Source: Xestospongia muta (Eukaryota; Porifera; Demospongiae; Haplosclerida; Petrosiidae). Taken from it: 64,000 nucleotides of DNA. This document shows positions 24,490-36,933 of the stretch, piece after piece. The stretch lies in the NCBI GenBank assembly GCA_963693285.1, contig OY848925.1, positions 4,132,932-4,196,931 of the forward strand, written 5' to 3'. The translations under genes were made by a program, and so were the position numbers. How positions within the stretch are numbered: position 1 is the first letter of the stretch; each line of letters starts with the position of its first letter. The notes beneath the pieces were generated by a model. That model worked only from the letters and a program-made list of their open reading frames with translations, was not told where the DNA came from and did no database searches.

Positions 24490-25545
24490 TCTTATTAACC
24501 AAAGTACCTACAAAGTCTGATGCACTGTTTGTAACTGCTGCATCTTTGCAGTTGCTATGGCAACATTCAATTTCCTCCAAACAGAATATATGCAGTGACA
24601 TTGACATAACCATTATAATACTGTTTAAAGTTAGCTCTGTTACACTTTCCACTAACATAACCTAATAATTCACATTTAAAAGAATCTGCTAATGCTGTAG
24701 TAACTTGCTTGTTTGTATTTGCTGCAAACCAAAAACAACAATTGTACATAATACTAAAATGATTTCTTTTCTTTTGTATTTAATGAATCTTCTGATCATC
24801 CTTGTTACTTGTGTAGGGAGAGAACTAAATTATAAAATTTATGATGGTAATAAGATTAGTTTGTAACCTTACCCAGTGAATTATTTAAACAACTACTATA
24901 CCAATAAACACACTCCAATAGCTAAAATAACATCAATAATAACAGAAGTGTAAAACCACATATCTGAGCTACTATTACAAAGTGTTAGTGGAAATCTGTG
25001 ATTTGCATTACAAGAAAATGTCACTTTTAAAAAAAAAATTCCATATTAAAAATACACCAAAACATCAGTACAGTAATGAAATAAAGTACCTATAAATATA
25101 ACAATAGTGGCTAGTACATAAATTGTAATGTACAAAAATGCTGTTGGAAAATTTAGATTGTCAATAAGACTTACTGCATGAACTGCAACACAAAGAATTC
25201 CTTTGAATTATCACAAATAATAACAATATAGTTGTATAAAGGTAATAATAAAGTTTGAAATAACATAAATCTGTATAACTTTCCAATGATACTGATGTCA
25301 GTTGTGACCAGAATAATGGATGGATATCCAACCTTTATATAATAAATAAGACATCATTGTCACAGCAATTAAAAATGAAATATCACTAACATTGTTTTAT
25401 AATCCTTAGTTGACAGTCCTATTATCAGTATACAAACCAACAAACAAAAAAACAGATGCAAACATTTTTGATATGATGAAACGTTTAGTTCCTATATGAC
25501 TGCTTGCTCAAGTTTGTCACATCTAGGTTGACATATTGAGATGAG
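24490..25545 (-). pseudogene. FzL-I, minus-strand receptor pseudogene lacking the CRD
   Basis: Read on the minus strand, pieces appear in gene order: exon 5 linker and TM1 (about 25540-25380, CQPRCDKLEQ followed by a stop), exon 6 (about 25320, YPSIILV), exon 7 (about 25190-25110), the first half of exon 8 joined directly to late exon 9 (about 25080-24900), and exon 10 (about 24750-24490, ADSFKCELLGYVSGKCNRA). The exon 8-9 join deletes TM4 and the PLPAVIVS segment. FzL-H at 41 kb has the same join. No CRD exons were found up to 26.2 kb. Several stops make it inactive. Confidence 0.7.
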
Positions 25546-26304
25546 TGAGTAAGTAAGAATGTGAGAGTGAGAGGGAAAACAGAGAGACAGGGAGTGGGAG
25601 ATAGAATCAGGAGAAGAAGAGATTTAGTGAGTTACACATGCATAGATTCTAATTATTATAACGTTTTTGTCTGTTTTATCAACTGTAGATCTTGAGTGAT
25701 AGATTTCAATTAAACAATTACACGTATTGTTATAATTAATGTTACCAATATCTGGAGAATTCCCTTTAAACCAGGAAATGAATAAAAAAAGAAAAGACTA
25801 ATACAATGATCAGTATTTGGCAAAACATGTCAACATGAATCAGTACTTCACTCTTTTCACTTAACTATTTGCAGAGTCTTGACAAAATCAATTCCAATTG
25901 TTAGAAACGTTTTTCACTTTCAAAAAATGTCTGGCTTATCCAATACCTCTTAAATAAATACAATATGTTTCAACTAAAAGTCCTTCACAAAATCATTTTG
26001 AATTGATTGTGTTGCTGAGGCTGTCAGACATAGGAATTTATGGGAAAAAAAATAAGTGCTCTAGTTTCTCTTAGCGGATTATATACCAATCACAAAATAT
26101 ATGCTCACATTGTCTCTTCTCCTAACACATAATTATTAACATAAATGATTGTCATTACATAAATCCTCAATATTTCAATAAAATATTATCTTTATTAAGG
26201 CCAATAGAAACCTTATTTTGAAACAAATGAACTCAGTAAAATGCTTCCCCATTTCTTGACTCTAAGAAGACATTTTGTGCTGATGTTGTTGATGTATTCT
26301 GATC
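25546..26304. other. No gene recognised
   Basis: AT-rich intergenic sequence. A GA-rich stretch lies at about 25555-25625. No coding family, RNA gene or repeat was recognised. Confidence 0.4.
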
Positions 26305-26565
26305 TTGCAGGTACAAATGGTAAAAGGAGTGATATCAGAGTTCAAACCTACATATGCAGCATTAGCAACTTTTCCATTCGGTGTTTTCTATTCATCTTCT
26401 ATTAGTATCATCAATGGTGAAACAAATACAACTGATGAACACTCATCAGATGATGTTGGTGGATTGTCATCATGTCTTCTGAAATATTTAATAACAAATG
26501 GGAGAACTTCAAAGAGATTTGTCATATCCAGTTTGAAAAGAAATAAAACAGTCTACTCCAATTGA
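26305..26565 (+). CDS. Unrecognised terminal exon, about 86 codons
   Basis: An open frame is preceded by a plausible acceptor (GATCTTGCAG at about 26310) and ends in TGA. It encodes a middle part with KPTYAALATFPFG and a polar, S/T-rich tail ending in basic residues. Three decayed copies (about 8315-8560, 13165-13400 and 21455-21690) lie between POT 3' flank and FzL fragments, so it was once part of the duplicated unit. No upstream partner exon was identified, and the family is unknown. It might be a receptor tail exon or a relic that happens to be open. Confidence 0.35.
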   Translation: MQVQMVKGVISEFKPTYAALATFPFGVFYSSSISIINGETNTTDEHSSDDVGGLSSCLLKYLITNGRTSKRFVISSLKRNKTVYSN

Positions 26566-26786
26566 ATATCGAGTATCTTCCTTCTCTTGTACAATTCCAC
26601 GTGGCAATTGTAATTATCGCTGTGTAAATATGGCGATACTCCCCCATATTCCACACAATGCAATTTAGCAGTTAGACTAGTTTGCCTCTAAAGGAGGAGG
26701 GGCTAGCTGGTGAACTACCCAATTAATTTAAATTAATTCATCGTAATAAGATGATCATTTACTCGTTATTGACGTCTAATTAAACC

Positions 26787-29700
26787 ATGGCCTGTGGCTG
26801 CAAAACTCGAAGAAACTTATCTGTGAATGTTATTGAGATCACTGTTCTAGCTATTGCTTTATGTATTATAGTGGCTCTCTTCTCCTTACCAATTGTGATT
26901 TACTACATCTCTGTAAGTATATATATACTTAAACAAGTGTGAATTTAAAGTGTGTATTAGTATCTATTATTTTGCCATATTCTCTTTTAGGAGTACACTA
27001 ATGTTTTAGCTGCTTCTCCTGTAAGTATATCAATTAACTTGTATGTTTCAATTTTTTTTATTTTATATAATAATGATAATTGTATGAAATGTTTATTTGA
27101 TTTGTAGGGCTCATCCAATAACAACAATTTGCTATTAAACAATAGCAATAACAACATTACAGGTGGAAAGAACCTTTTCAAAAATGATTGTACTACTCTA
27201 TCAATAACTTGGAGTAAACTTGATATAAACATAACGCCTACATATTGTGATAACAATCCATATATTGGTACAATATGTAGGGACGTTCTCACAGCATGGC
27301 ATTTGTGTACAGTAGAGGGTGGGGACATTGTCATATACAGTAATGAATCAGAGGAAACTCGTGCACAACACGAAAGGGATTTACTTAAGTTGAATTCATT
27401 ATTAGGTTAATTACTAAATTAATATAATTATGTATGGTTTCTATTATGACTGTTTATAGTATACCACAAAGATTGTCAACAAGTTGCTATTCCATTTCTC
27501 TGTCAATATTACTTCCCACTTTATGACTGTCCTAATGGAGACATATATACAGCATCAAGAGAAGACTGTATTGACATTAGTACTGGTGTATGTGCTTTAC
27601 AATGGAACCATGCTATTAACAATGGATATAGGGACAGATTACCTAATTGTCAAAAGCTTTCATCTTGTGAGTATGTACCTTAAATTTACATAATTTTACA
27701 CTTATAATTTATAAAAAATGGTTGTATAACCATGACTACCAACTTGCAAATTTCAATTATGTAACTGCCACTCCTTATTTGCTTGGTATTATGTGATCAG
27801 GTGTATAAGAAAGGTTTCCTAGACCAGACCCTAAACCATATAACTATTAACTGTACAATTAAGAGTCTCTAGTTTCACTAATATGCTTTAATATTTGTAC
27901 TAATAACTTTTATATAAACATAATTACAAACGTTGGCAAAAATCCTGTCATGGTAAGTAAAATTTGCCATAATTTTAAAACGAAACGGTTTAACAAAGAT
28001 TCCCATGTTGAAATTGTAGACAATTGTATTTTATGTCCATGCTAGTTTTATTGAAGAAACCCATCTTGCCAGTATTTTTTGAAAGGTCTTTGTGATTTTT
28101 GAAGCTTTGTATCCTTTGACAGACTTTTTATCTGATTTAGAACGACTTGCTAGTACATAATTTTTGCCGTTTCTCTGTCAAAATTCATAGTTGTAAACAT
28201 TGTCGTTGCCGTGTCGTGTTCAAAATGTATTGTCAGCTACCAGTCAAACAGACAGACATACTAGGCAAAGAAGGCGGTGCTAACAAGCAACACTGTTAAT
28301 GAGTTAAAATTAAATTAATCATAACCACGCTCATTAAAGCGCCACGGGTATTGTTTATCAAAAAGGAGTAGTAGTCATATATATAGGCGAAATTTGTAAG
28401 TTACCAGGTCACGGTCAAACCATTTACTAAATTATAATAAAGGAAATTATGTACATATGTACATTTTAATTGTCATGAAAGTGTAAAAATATTTCAAACA
28501 ATATAATGAATGCATATAGATCATTATATGTATTGGATTGAAATGTGTATTTATGTATAATGCATGATTTGTATTTAATGTACTAGCACACATTTCAAAG
28601 ACAATGTAATTGTTGGATTATGTTAATGTCACTTAATTTTATTACAGATACTGGAAATGTTTCTTTTATAAATACAACCCTCAATTCTACTCTTCAAAAT
28701 ATAACATGTAGAGAAGATTTTATTAAAATCAACAATACATGTCAACCTCGATGTGACAGATTTGAACAAACCACTCATACTGAAAGTCAACTTTTGATAT
28801 ACTCAGAAATAATAGCATCATGTGTTGGTTTCTTACTTTGTATACTGATTGTGGCATTGTCAATCAAAAATTACAAATCAATGTGAGTTTATCACATCAC
28901 AAATATGATTATGAAATATTTTGTTAGGTTTTCATATCCATCTATTTTGTTAATACTTTTAGTTGTTGACTGTTTTATAATAGGTATGATATAATTTGAT
29001 ATAATCAATGACAAAGAGGAAGGTTTTTATTTCTTTACATAGCACTCTTGGTCATTATCATTTCTATTGACAGAAGTAGTTTATTCTGCAGTTCAACAAG
29101 TCTTATTGATAGTCTCAATAATCCAACACCATTTTGTACTCTATCAGGTTTAATAATACTCTTTGGCATCAGAAACATTCATAGTTGTTTTACATAGGAG
29201 CTGTTTTTCATTATGCTATTGTCAACATGATACTATTGTGGTTCTTTCATGTCACTATATTTTTTCATAAAGTTGTGTTTCCTTTTCATGCCAGTCGAAT
29301 GGAAAAAATAGGACGGAACAAATACATTTTAGCTGTGATGATATTCCTTAGTATGTCAAAATTTAGAAATAATAATTATCATTAATTTCACAGGTCTAGT
29401 TATACCATTACCAGCTGTTATAGTATCTCTTTCTGTGGAAGACTATAGATATAGTATACATCGTTTTCCTCCAACTATTTGTATAAGTGATGGACCTATG
29501 TCGTTCTATTCCATTACAGTCATTATTGATGTACTTGTAGGTATTGAAACATACCTTCTGTTTGTTGTCTTTTGGATTATTCATAGGGTAAACATATTTT
29601 AATAAACTTTACAATAATTATCATGATTGCTTTAGAAATCTATTTTCCAGTCAAAGTTTACTAAAAATAACAGACAACTGAGTACAGCTGAGAAGAAAGT

Positions 29701-30049
29701 ACTTGTTGCAATATGTTTATTTATAGTCTTTGCTGTATTTACTTTAGTAAACAATGCTATTGTTACAGCAACATTTGACAAATTTATTGCAGCAGTGACA
29801 GATTATTTCAAATGTGAGGCTTTAGGACATGTTCCTGGAAAATGCAACAGATCTGAGTTTGAACAATACTACAACCCCTACATGAGTGCAATATCATACA
29901 CTCTTATAGGACTAATCCCACTTGGTATTCTCAACTTTGTTTTGAGGTGGAGGTCAGTGAAAGTGGTAGCAGTGAAATCATTTCATTGGCTCTCTAAGAA
30001 ATCTGATATTACACCGATTTCAAGTTCGTCATCAGGCAATAGTGTGTGA
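26787..30049 (+). CDS. FzL-F, Frizzled-like 7TM receptor (10 exons, 605 aa)
   Basis: Exons: 26787-26912, 26991-27020, 27108-27405, 27460-27666, 28648-28882, 28928-28983, 29043-29147, 29198-29350, 29394-29587 and 29636-30049, in frame throughout (605 codons plus stop). Exon lengths 4 and 6-9 match FzL-A and C exactly. Exons 1, 2, 3 and 5 differ, so this is a separate subfamily; its exon 5 length matches FzL-D. Exon 1 has a basic start then a hydrophobic anchor. The CRD-like region again has FLCQYYFPLYDC. The intron before TM3 contains in-frame stops, confirming it is spliced. The tail ends in a serine-rich stretch. The upstream 200 bp are unlike the FzL-A type promoter block, so control may differ. 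Ligand unknown. Confidence 0.8.
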
Positions 30050-32060
30050 GTGGTGTTGGTGAATATCCTAGCGTAATTTTTGTTAAACATGTACTGATGC
30101 ATGTGTAATGTATTTTATATTATAATTTAAAAAATGCATACTTATTTTTAAATGGATTATTAAAATTTATGATTTGTAAAATATTGGTATTGTTTCATTT
30201 ATTTTTGTTTTCATTGTACACCACTTTATAAGTACTCTTTCAAAAACAATCTGTTATGTTAAGAAATATAAACATGTTGACAAGTTTTGTTTGGATTTAA
30301 GTAATTTTTATTAAGTTTATTATCATTAATATTCAGATTCAACGTTAAATTAAAGGTTTTTACACACATTATTAGGTTATAGTTATACAAGTAGAGTTTT
30401 TAAAAATTTTAATTATTCTTACATGTAGTGCACAATTAATGAAATTATACACAATAAGCTATCTCTGTTAATTTCGTTTGGACCTAACTTAGAATTTGAG
30501 TTCATATTGATTAAATTCAAATTAATTGTTTTTCATAAAACATATTGATTTTTTACATTACATTAAGTATCAAAATGTTACTTATATTATAATATCTATT
30601 GTCAAAAAAACGTTTTTGCAAGGAATACTTTGATCATAATGCTTCAAACTATCAAGTTTAACTACCTTGTTGCTATTTATTTTTAACTGAATTTTTATCT
30701 AAATAACAATTGTCAGACTACTCACTATCAGAGATGAATCAGTTGTATATTTTTGGGTCTATAGTGCTTAGTTTATATTAGAATTTGTATACTAAATAAT
30801 GACGTGATGCAAATTATTCCATAATTAAAAAATAAAAAGAATGAATGAAATTGTAAAATTGTTTTTGAGAAGAATAGATAATACAAACCTATTCAGAAGT
30901 ACAAGCTAAGGTTCAATTAAGAAACTATATATTCCAAATAATTTGTTCAAGATGATGTATATTACTAAGAAATTACATACTATGTTTTAGACTTAGCTGA
31001 TGTTTGAGATGCAATTGACCATGAACAGAATATTAAATTATTAATGTTATCAATGTAGTATTATGCCTATTAATATGAATTCCTTTTTACTGCAATGAAA
31101 ACTGATGTATATTTTATTTAATACTAGTACCATATTATACATGTTTGCTTTGATTCTATGATATATATTAATGGATATTTTTATAATAGTGAGGGAGCAT
31201 AATTCAGATGTATTAAATCTCTTTAGCTGTAGGTACTGGTCATTGATTTCAATACAAAATGTTGATAAATATTAACTAGGGTTTGAATGTGGAAACAGTA
31301 GTAGGCCAGGTTGGAAAAAATATTGAAATAATTTTGAGGAACTCTGCCAATCACTTTTGTACATTGTTTATCATTGTCCATACAGACTTTGCTACAATTG
31401 AAAATTCTTGTAGTACTCTTGCTTACTTACCTAAACCTGTACTTTATTGATGTTTTCTCTCTGTAATTCAGTATTGCTAACATAGAGAAAGCCACCAATA
31501 ATGTACAAGTTTGTAGACATATTTACACAAAATTATTAGTCACCATTAATCTGGCGAGGCCCTTTTGGTTACAAATGAATTCAAAAGCAAATCCTGGATT
31601 CATCAGACCAAAATCACTAAGTATCAACATTCTTTATCAAATCCCTGTATTTGAAATTAAAGTATATGCTAACACTCCAAGAATAGAAAATATCTCTTTC
31701 TTTAATAAAAAACTAGCTGCCATACTAAAAGAACTAATCGTTTTGAGTTGTTGGAGAGTCCAGCAAGCTAGCACCTCCTACGTTTTAATAAGAGGCGGAA
31801 GGAGGAGGGTCTGGAAGGGAACTATGCTTACTGTTCCATTGGAATACGTGAAAGTTTACGTATATATATTGAATTAAAACAATGCTATGGAGCGATGAGT
31901 TCTTTTTTTGTTTGTTTCCTTCCAAATTGAAAGTTGAGATGCCATACTATCAATTCTATATATACATATAAAAAGAATGAAATAAGACAATTTAATAGTT
32001 TTTTTCATAAAGATTTAATCACCTCCAGGAGTGCCTGATAAGAAAGTTGTTTGCACCAAA
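30050..32060. other. Two-kilobase intergenic stretch, no supported gene
   Basis: Strongly AT-rich. One open frame at 31575-31877 has no family resemblance, no neighbouring exon and no copies elsewhere in the window, and I do not support it as a gene. A short GC-richer patch lies at about 31765-31825. Confidence 0.45.
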
Positions 32061-32064
32061 AGAT

Positions 32065-32230
32065 TATGTTAAATCGGAAACTTTAGGACAAGTTATTGGA
32101 AAATGTAGTAGAGCCAAGTTTGAACAGTATCACACTCCACTAATGAGCGCAATTGCATACAATCTTATGGGATTTTTCCACTTAGTATTCTAAACTATGT
32201 TTTGAAATGAAGGTTAAGCATAAAGGAAGT
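32065..32230 (+). pseudogene. FzL exon 10 remnant
   Basis: A degraded copy of the GQVIGKCSRAKFEQY segment through TM7 (NYVLK), lacking TM6 and with frame loss after MGF. It lies just upstream of the FzL-G 5' block, as other exon 10 fragments lie upstream of first exons at 9.9, 15.2 and 22.4 kb. Confidence 0.7.
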
Positions 32231-32319
32231 ATATAAAGTACAAAGATAGGCAGTGCCTAATTGTCTTGTAAAAAGGTATATACTTTGCTATTCATTAAAC
32301 TTATCACAACCCCAAAAAT

Positions 32320-32477
32320 ACACTCAGCAAAGTATGACTTCCTACCGGACGTATATAACCCACACTGTTACTTATGAGGATTTATACATCCTCTAGTTTA
32401 TTTTTAACACATAATAGCTATGACACACTTCCTGTAATGGTTATTAATAATAACATTACAGTTCCGCTTCTTCAATA
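32320..32477 (+). promoter_or_regulatory. Conserved FzL 5' flank before pseudogene G
   Basis: Most similar to the FzL-A block: it shares CAGCAAAGTATGACTTCCTA and GGACGTATATAAC, and the later TGGTTATTAATAATA stretch. The TTTTTCAGTC-ATG junction is degraded. Confidence 0.45.
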
Positions 32478-34015
32478 ATGGGATTCTAAAAAGACAATAA
32501 AACTAAAAGTTCTTGAAGTAACTGCTCTAGTTATTGCACTAGCTGTTATAGTGGGACTCTTCTCAATACCTATTATCTTCTATTACATCACAGTAAGTAT
32601 AATCTTTATTTTTCAATAACTTGTGTTCCCTTTAATCAATAATAATATTATTATAATATAGTGTCTATAGGATTCAAAAAAATGTTACTTCATTGACTGA
32701 TATACTTAAAATAATGACTAGATATTCACCTTATCTTGTATGAAGTATTTTATATCATATATCGTTAAAGACATTGTACTGACATATAAATAGTGAAAAC
32801 AATAATACTTGAAATGTATACAATTTACTATTATATCCAAAGAAATATCAAGTTTCTATAAAAGATTGTGAACCACAAAAGCATGTTGATAACAGTATAA
32901 TGAAAGATAGCTCCTATATAAAACAACTATAAAAGATTGTAATAGCAATATACACTGTTAATTTATATAATGGTATACTTTAGATAATATTACTGTAGAT
33001 AGGTTTCTTTAATCTATAGTCATGTCAATTACTCACTATACAATTTGTAGTTTTGTAATAGTATACGACATCAACAAATTATACAGTGAGTAACTTACAG
33101 AAATTGCAATAACAATTCACTGATCTAACTTACAAATTGGTTGTTAAAATAAGTAATTACTTTGTGATGTCTTTCAGTAATAGCTCTTTTTATCTTCATT
33201 TCAGGAATCTACCAGTAGTCTTGATGTAAGCATTAATACTGTCTTTAAGATATTTTATAATTACTGTTATGAGAATACTTAGAGTTTTATACATTTTTTC
33301 ATTTAAGGATTTATCAAACATTAGCATAGTTTTGGACACTAACAGTACTGCTTTAAAATAAAGAACTATAAGACAATGTAATAAAATACCATATTGATGT
33401 AGGAATTAATATATTCATTTATTATAGGTTCAGTTATCCATTAGTCCTGATACTCTTTCAAGTCATTGATTGTGCAGTAATAGATAAGCTAATATCATGA
33501 TAACTTTTACTTTTTATCACTTTGCATAGCAATCTTGGTCACCAATATTTTTTTAATTGACAGAAATGGCTTGCTTTGTAGCTCAACAAGTCTTATTAAC
33601 TGTCTTGATAACCCAACACCATTTTGTACGCTATCAGGTCTGATAATATTACGTTACTACATTTATTTAATCTTAGCTATTGTATAGGTGCTCTTTTACA
33701 CTATTGTATTGTTAACTTGGTTCTATGGTGGTTCTTTCATGTGATAATATTTTTTCATAAATTTGCTTTTCCCTACCATGGCAACCGAATGAAAAAAATG
33801 GGGTAAAATGAATATGTTTTAACTGCTGTGATAATCATTGGTAATGATAACAATTCTATATACAAAAATATTATTTTTATAATTTGTATTTGCAACTGGT
33901 GTCATAGTGTCACTGTCTGTAGAAGAATATCATTACAAACAGTATCATTTCCCTCCTTTCCTTTGTGTTAGTAATAAAAGGATGTGGTTTTACTCTAATG
34001 TAGTTATTATTAAAT
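32478..34015 (+). pseudogene. FzL-G, receptor pseudogene with internal deletion
   Basis: Exon 1 starts with ATG-GGA-TTC-TAA and has lost its N-terminal codons, although the hydrophobic anchor and GTAAGT donor remain. Exon 2 (about 33206-33226) is intact. Exon 3 stops after about 16 codons and is fused to the last bases of exon 5 (AAGAACTATAAGACAATG), deleting the CRD and TM1. Exon 6 has a mutated donor (GATAAG for GGTAAG). Exon 7 has an indel in a T run, exon 8 has a stop, and exon 9 lacks its start and is cut at about 34013 by POT P4 sequence. Confidence 0.8.
33029..33093. repeat. Palindromic element in FzL-G intron 1
   Basis: Inverted ends TTACTCACTATACAATTTGT and its near reverse complement (two mismatches) flank about 25 bp. 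It is related to the perfect palindrome at 23259-23321. Confidence 0.55.
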
Positions 34016-34044
34016 TAGAATAACCCCTCTATAACAGATATGTA

Positions 34045-35429
34045 ATGGATGTGGCAAGCAAGACTATATACTTAAGGTGATTATTTAAAGTACATATTTG
34101 GCCAGATGGTAATATACTCTTTCTTGAGTACCAGAGACTATATCTAAATGTATAATATCAGTCATTACTTTGTTGCTGATAATGATAGGCACTACTGGAT
34201 ATTTATGTTTTAGTGTATGGATTAGATCGATGAAGGGAATAATCTACTACTCGTATTAGGACATTTATACATTGGATTGTATGTTCCAATTGTTGGGATA
34301 TGTTGCAATTGTCAATGACATTATTTACAATCTTCTTGTTGGTATTAGTCTTTACATTACCTTTCGTATCAACCATTGCAGTATGTCTTAACTTAAACTT
34401 CAAAACAGGTTTAATCTTAGAGGAAGATTGAAGAAAAATTTTTCAAAAACTTTTTCATATCTCATGTATTTTGTTTGCTTATAAGAACAAACTCCCAATT
34501 GAAAGAAGTTCTCTCACATACTGGGAATCTGATGTAACAAGTAGGATTGATCTTGCAAAAACAGAGTATGGTGGACCTTTTCCTGAACAGGATGTTGACT
34601 CTATGAAATCATTTTGGAGAATTGTAATTTTTAAATAGCCATGTTTGGATTCTATATTCCTTATTACATTATAGTGGTTGATGCATTTTCTTACATAAAC
34701 ATATTTCATAATGGTTCAACACCATTGAATGGTTATGGATCATATTTACTTTGGAATATGTTTGACTCACAGATACTAATTTTAGAACCACTATTTCATT
34801 TGATAATTATTCTTTTGTGGCCAAAGATAGAGTACTTTCTACTAAGTCTTGTTTGTGCATTAGGATTTACGTATATTCTACTACTGATAATGTTGGCTTT
34901 AAGTATGGTAATGAATGCTGTAGGCTATTATCATAAGTCAGATCATGATACTTTATCCTCTTTCTCTTGTTTCATACCTGAATCTATAAAGTTATCTTAT
35001 CTTTATTATTCAATATCACTACTGTTTGGTGGACTATTTGATTGTCTAAGTTATATTTATGGATTGGAACTCATATGTAGTCAAGCAACAGCTAATATGA
35101 GTGGCATGCTCACTGGTGTCTTTTTTATGATATGTGGAATATACTCTAACATTGGTATTTTGATACAATTACCATTTCAAATGGTTTCTTATGACAGTGG
35201 CAAATATTTAACAAATTGCAGTTTCTGGTTCTTGGCAATATATTTTGTTATATGTGTAATTGGTTTTCTAGTGTTCATAAAAACTGCAAAATGGTACTGC
35301 AGTAAATGTGATGATCATTTTTACAGTGTTGTGGCTGAAGTGGAGACAATGTATGAGTGCCAATTTCAACAGCGGGACATTGAAAACAACTTCAATAATG
35401 AAGAGTCTTTTAATATTGATTCACCTTAA
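34045..35429 (+). pseudogene. POT/SLC15-like copy P4: open C-terminal half, broken N-terminal half
   Basis: The last exon (about 34639-35429) is open for 262+ codons and encodes several POT-like helices plus a cytoplasmic tail. It keeps the five-T run (35318-35322), the helix deleted in P2/P3, and the codon W stopped in P1. Upstream, the segments equal to 6600-6850 and 6940-7170 of P1 are mostly deleted or frameshifted (stops in the region of 34430-34490). The start region (TAATGGATGTGGCAAGC) is present. As it stands only half a transporter could be made. If an alternative promoter exists, a C-terminal fragment is possible, but I think it is inactive. Confidence 0.65.
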
Positions 35430-35800
35430 CTTGTAACTATTTTAATATGTGAATTTTATTCATAGCTACTTGCTTTATTCTTTATTGTAGTGATTGGTAC
35501 ATGAATTTCACATATTGTGCACCATTTCACATAATGTATAATGTTTCTACAATGTTTGCTGATCAGTTTCCCTATACTACTATAATTATAATGATTTTTT
35601 GTCCTTTAAGATATTTGGCCAGGTCTTACTATGGATTTGTATATGCACTTCAATTGGCATGTTATCATATTAACTTCAATGTAGTAAATTGTATGGCTTA
35701 TATGATGTCAATGTGAAATATATCGTTGTTGAGTTATTTCAAGAACATAATTTGTTTGCATGCAACCACATAAAATACAACTAAAAATCACGATATAGTT
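35430..35800 (+). repeat. POT 3' flank block, interrupted by Gypsy element
   Basis: Copy of the sequence after P1-P3. An open frame at 35501-35716 (MNFTYCAPF...) exists only in this copy, and the other copies have stops, so I do not treat it as a gene. The Gypsy LTR starts at 35801. Confidence 0.5.
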
Positions 35801-36033
35801 TGTTGTAACTTACTTTTTAGATTATTATTTCTGGTGACATTTTGTTTATATGATATAATTATATTTGTCATTTCCTGTCAGTCATGTATATAATCAATGA
35901 GTTGTGTATAGTTCGATTCGTCAGTTGTCGTTACAGTTAGTTGTTGTTGTTGTAGTTGTTGGGAAGAATATTAATTTGATTTTTTTTCCGTATCTAAAGG
36001 AACTATATTGCTACCACTTTGGCACTGGTTACA
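35801..36033 (+). repeat. Left LTR of Gypsy element
   Basis: Differs from the right LTR by small indels, such as extra copies in the GTTGTTGTTGTAG run and an extra ATGAGTTG segment, so the insertion is not very recent. Confidence 0.9.
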
Positions 36034-36067
36034 ATATTTTGGCGACGAGGGTAAACTAACGTGTCTG

Positions 36068-36740
36068 ATGGCAACTCATGGGAAAATCTCTGCTTTTAAT
36101 GCTGGTACAGAGACGTGGACATCGTAATGGAACGACTTGGTTTCTATTTCAGTGCAAACGATATTGAGGATCCGGGAAAGAAGCGATCCATATTACTCAC
36201 TGTATGTGGACCATCCACATACCAGCTCCTTAAAAGTCTCCTCCAGCCAGCTAGCCCTGCAGACAAAACGTACGACGAACTAGTTCAAACCTTGAACAAT
36301 CATTTTAGTCCGGTTCCTTCTCCCATTGTCCAACGTTTTAAATTTAATACGAGAATTCGCAAGTCTGGTGAAACTGTTGCAACTTACGTTGCTGAACTTA
36401 AAGCTCTCGAAGAACACTGTGGATTTGGCGACTAACTAAATGACATTGTACGAGACCGACTCATGTGCGGTATAAACGACAATCGCATACAACGGCGTCT
36501 ATTACAAGAAACAGACTTAACTTACAAGAAAGCTCTTGAGATTGCAAAGGCTATGGAAGTGGCTGTTCGTGATATCAATGACCTACAGAAACAATTGCCA
36601 CATGCTGCAACGGTGCAACGTCTACAAACACAAAATATAAAGTCTTAGTATGCTATCGATGTGGTAACAACCATTTAGCAACCTCGTGTCGTTTCGACAG
36701 GCTGAATGTCGAAATTGTGGTAAAGTCGGCCACATAGCAA
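36068..36740 (+). pseudogene. Gypsy gag and zinc knuckles, broken
   Basis: Starts at ATG 36068. Frame is lost after about 18 codons near 36124, resumes with a capsid-like region (ILLTVCGPSTYQLLKSLL region), and meets a TAA at about 36433. A second part at 36463-36648 continues gag. Two CCHC knuckles follow. The first (CYRCGNNH) lies in a different frame. The second (CRNCGKVGH) has its last cysteine changed to serine. Confidence 0.85.
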
Positions 36741-36933
36741 AAGTTTCTCGCAGTAAAATACAAAAGGTGTCAAAGAAGACCACAAAAGGTCAAGCCACTC
36801 AATATATGTTACAAGACTCACACCCTTCTGACGAAACCCGATCATCACCACCTGCGTTTCCACAGCAACGGTGCAAAAATGTTTATGATCTTTTCCCAGT
36901 CAAAGGCAAGTCCAACCCAATTGTTTTGACAGT

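Noticed and set aside
31575..31877. 100-codon open frame in the long intergenic stretch
   Set aside because: No family resemblance, no neighbouring exon, no copy elsewhere in the window, AT-rich composition like its surroundings.
35501..35716. 71-codon frame after POT P4
   Set aside because: The three homologous blocks after P1-P3 have stops in this frame, so it is probably 3' flank that is open by chance.
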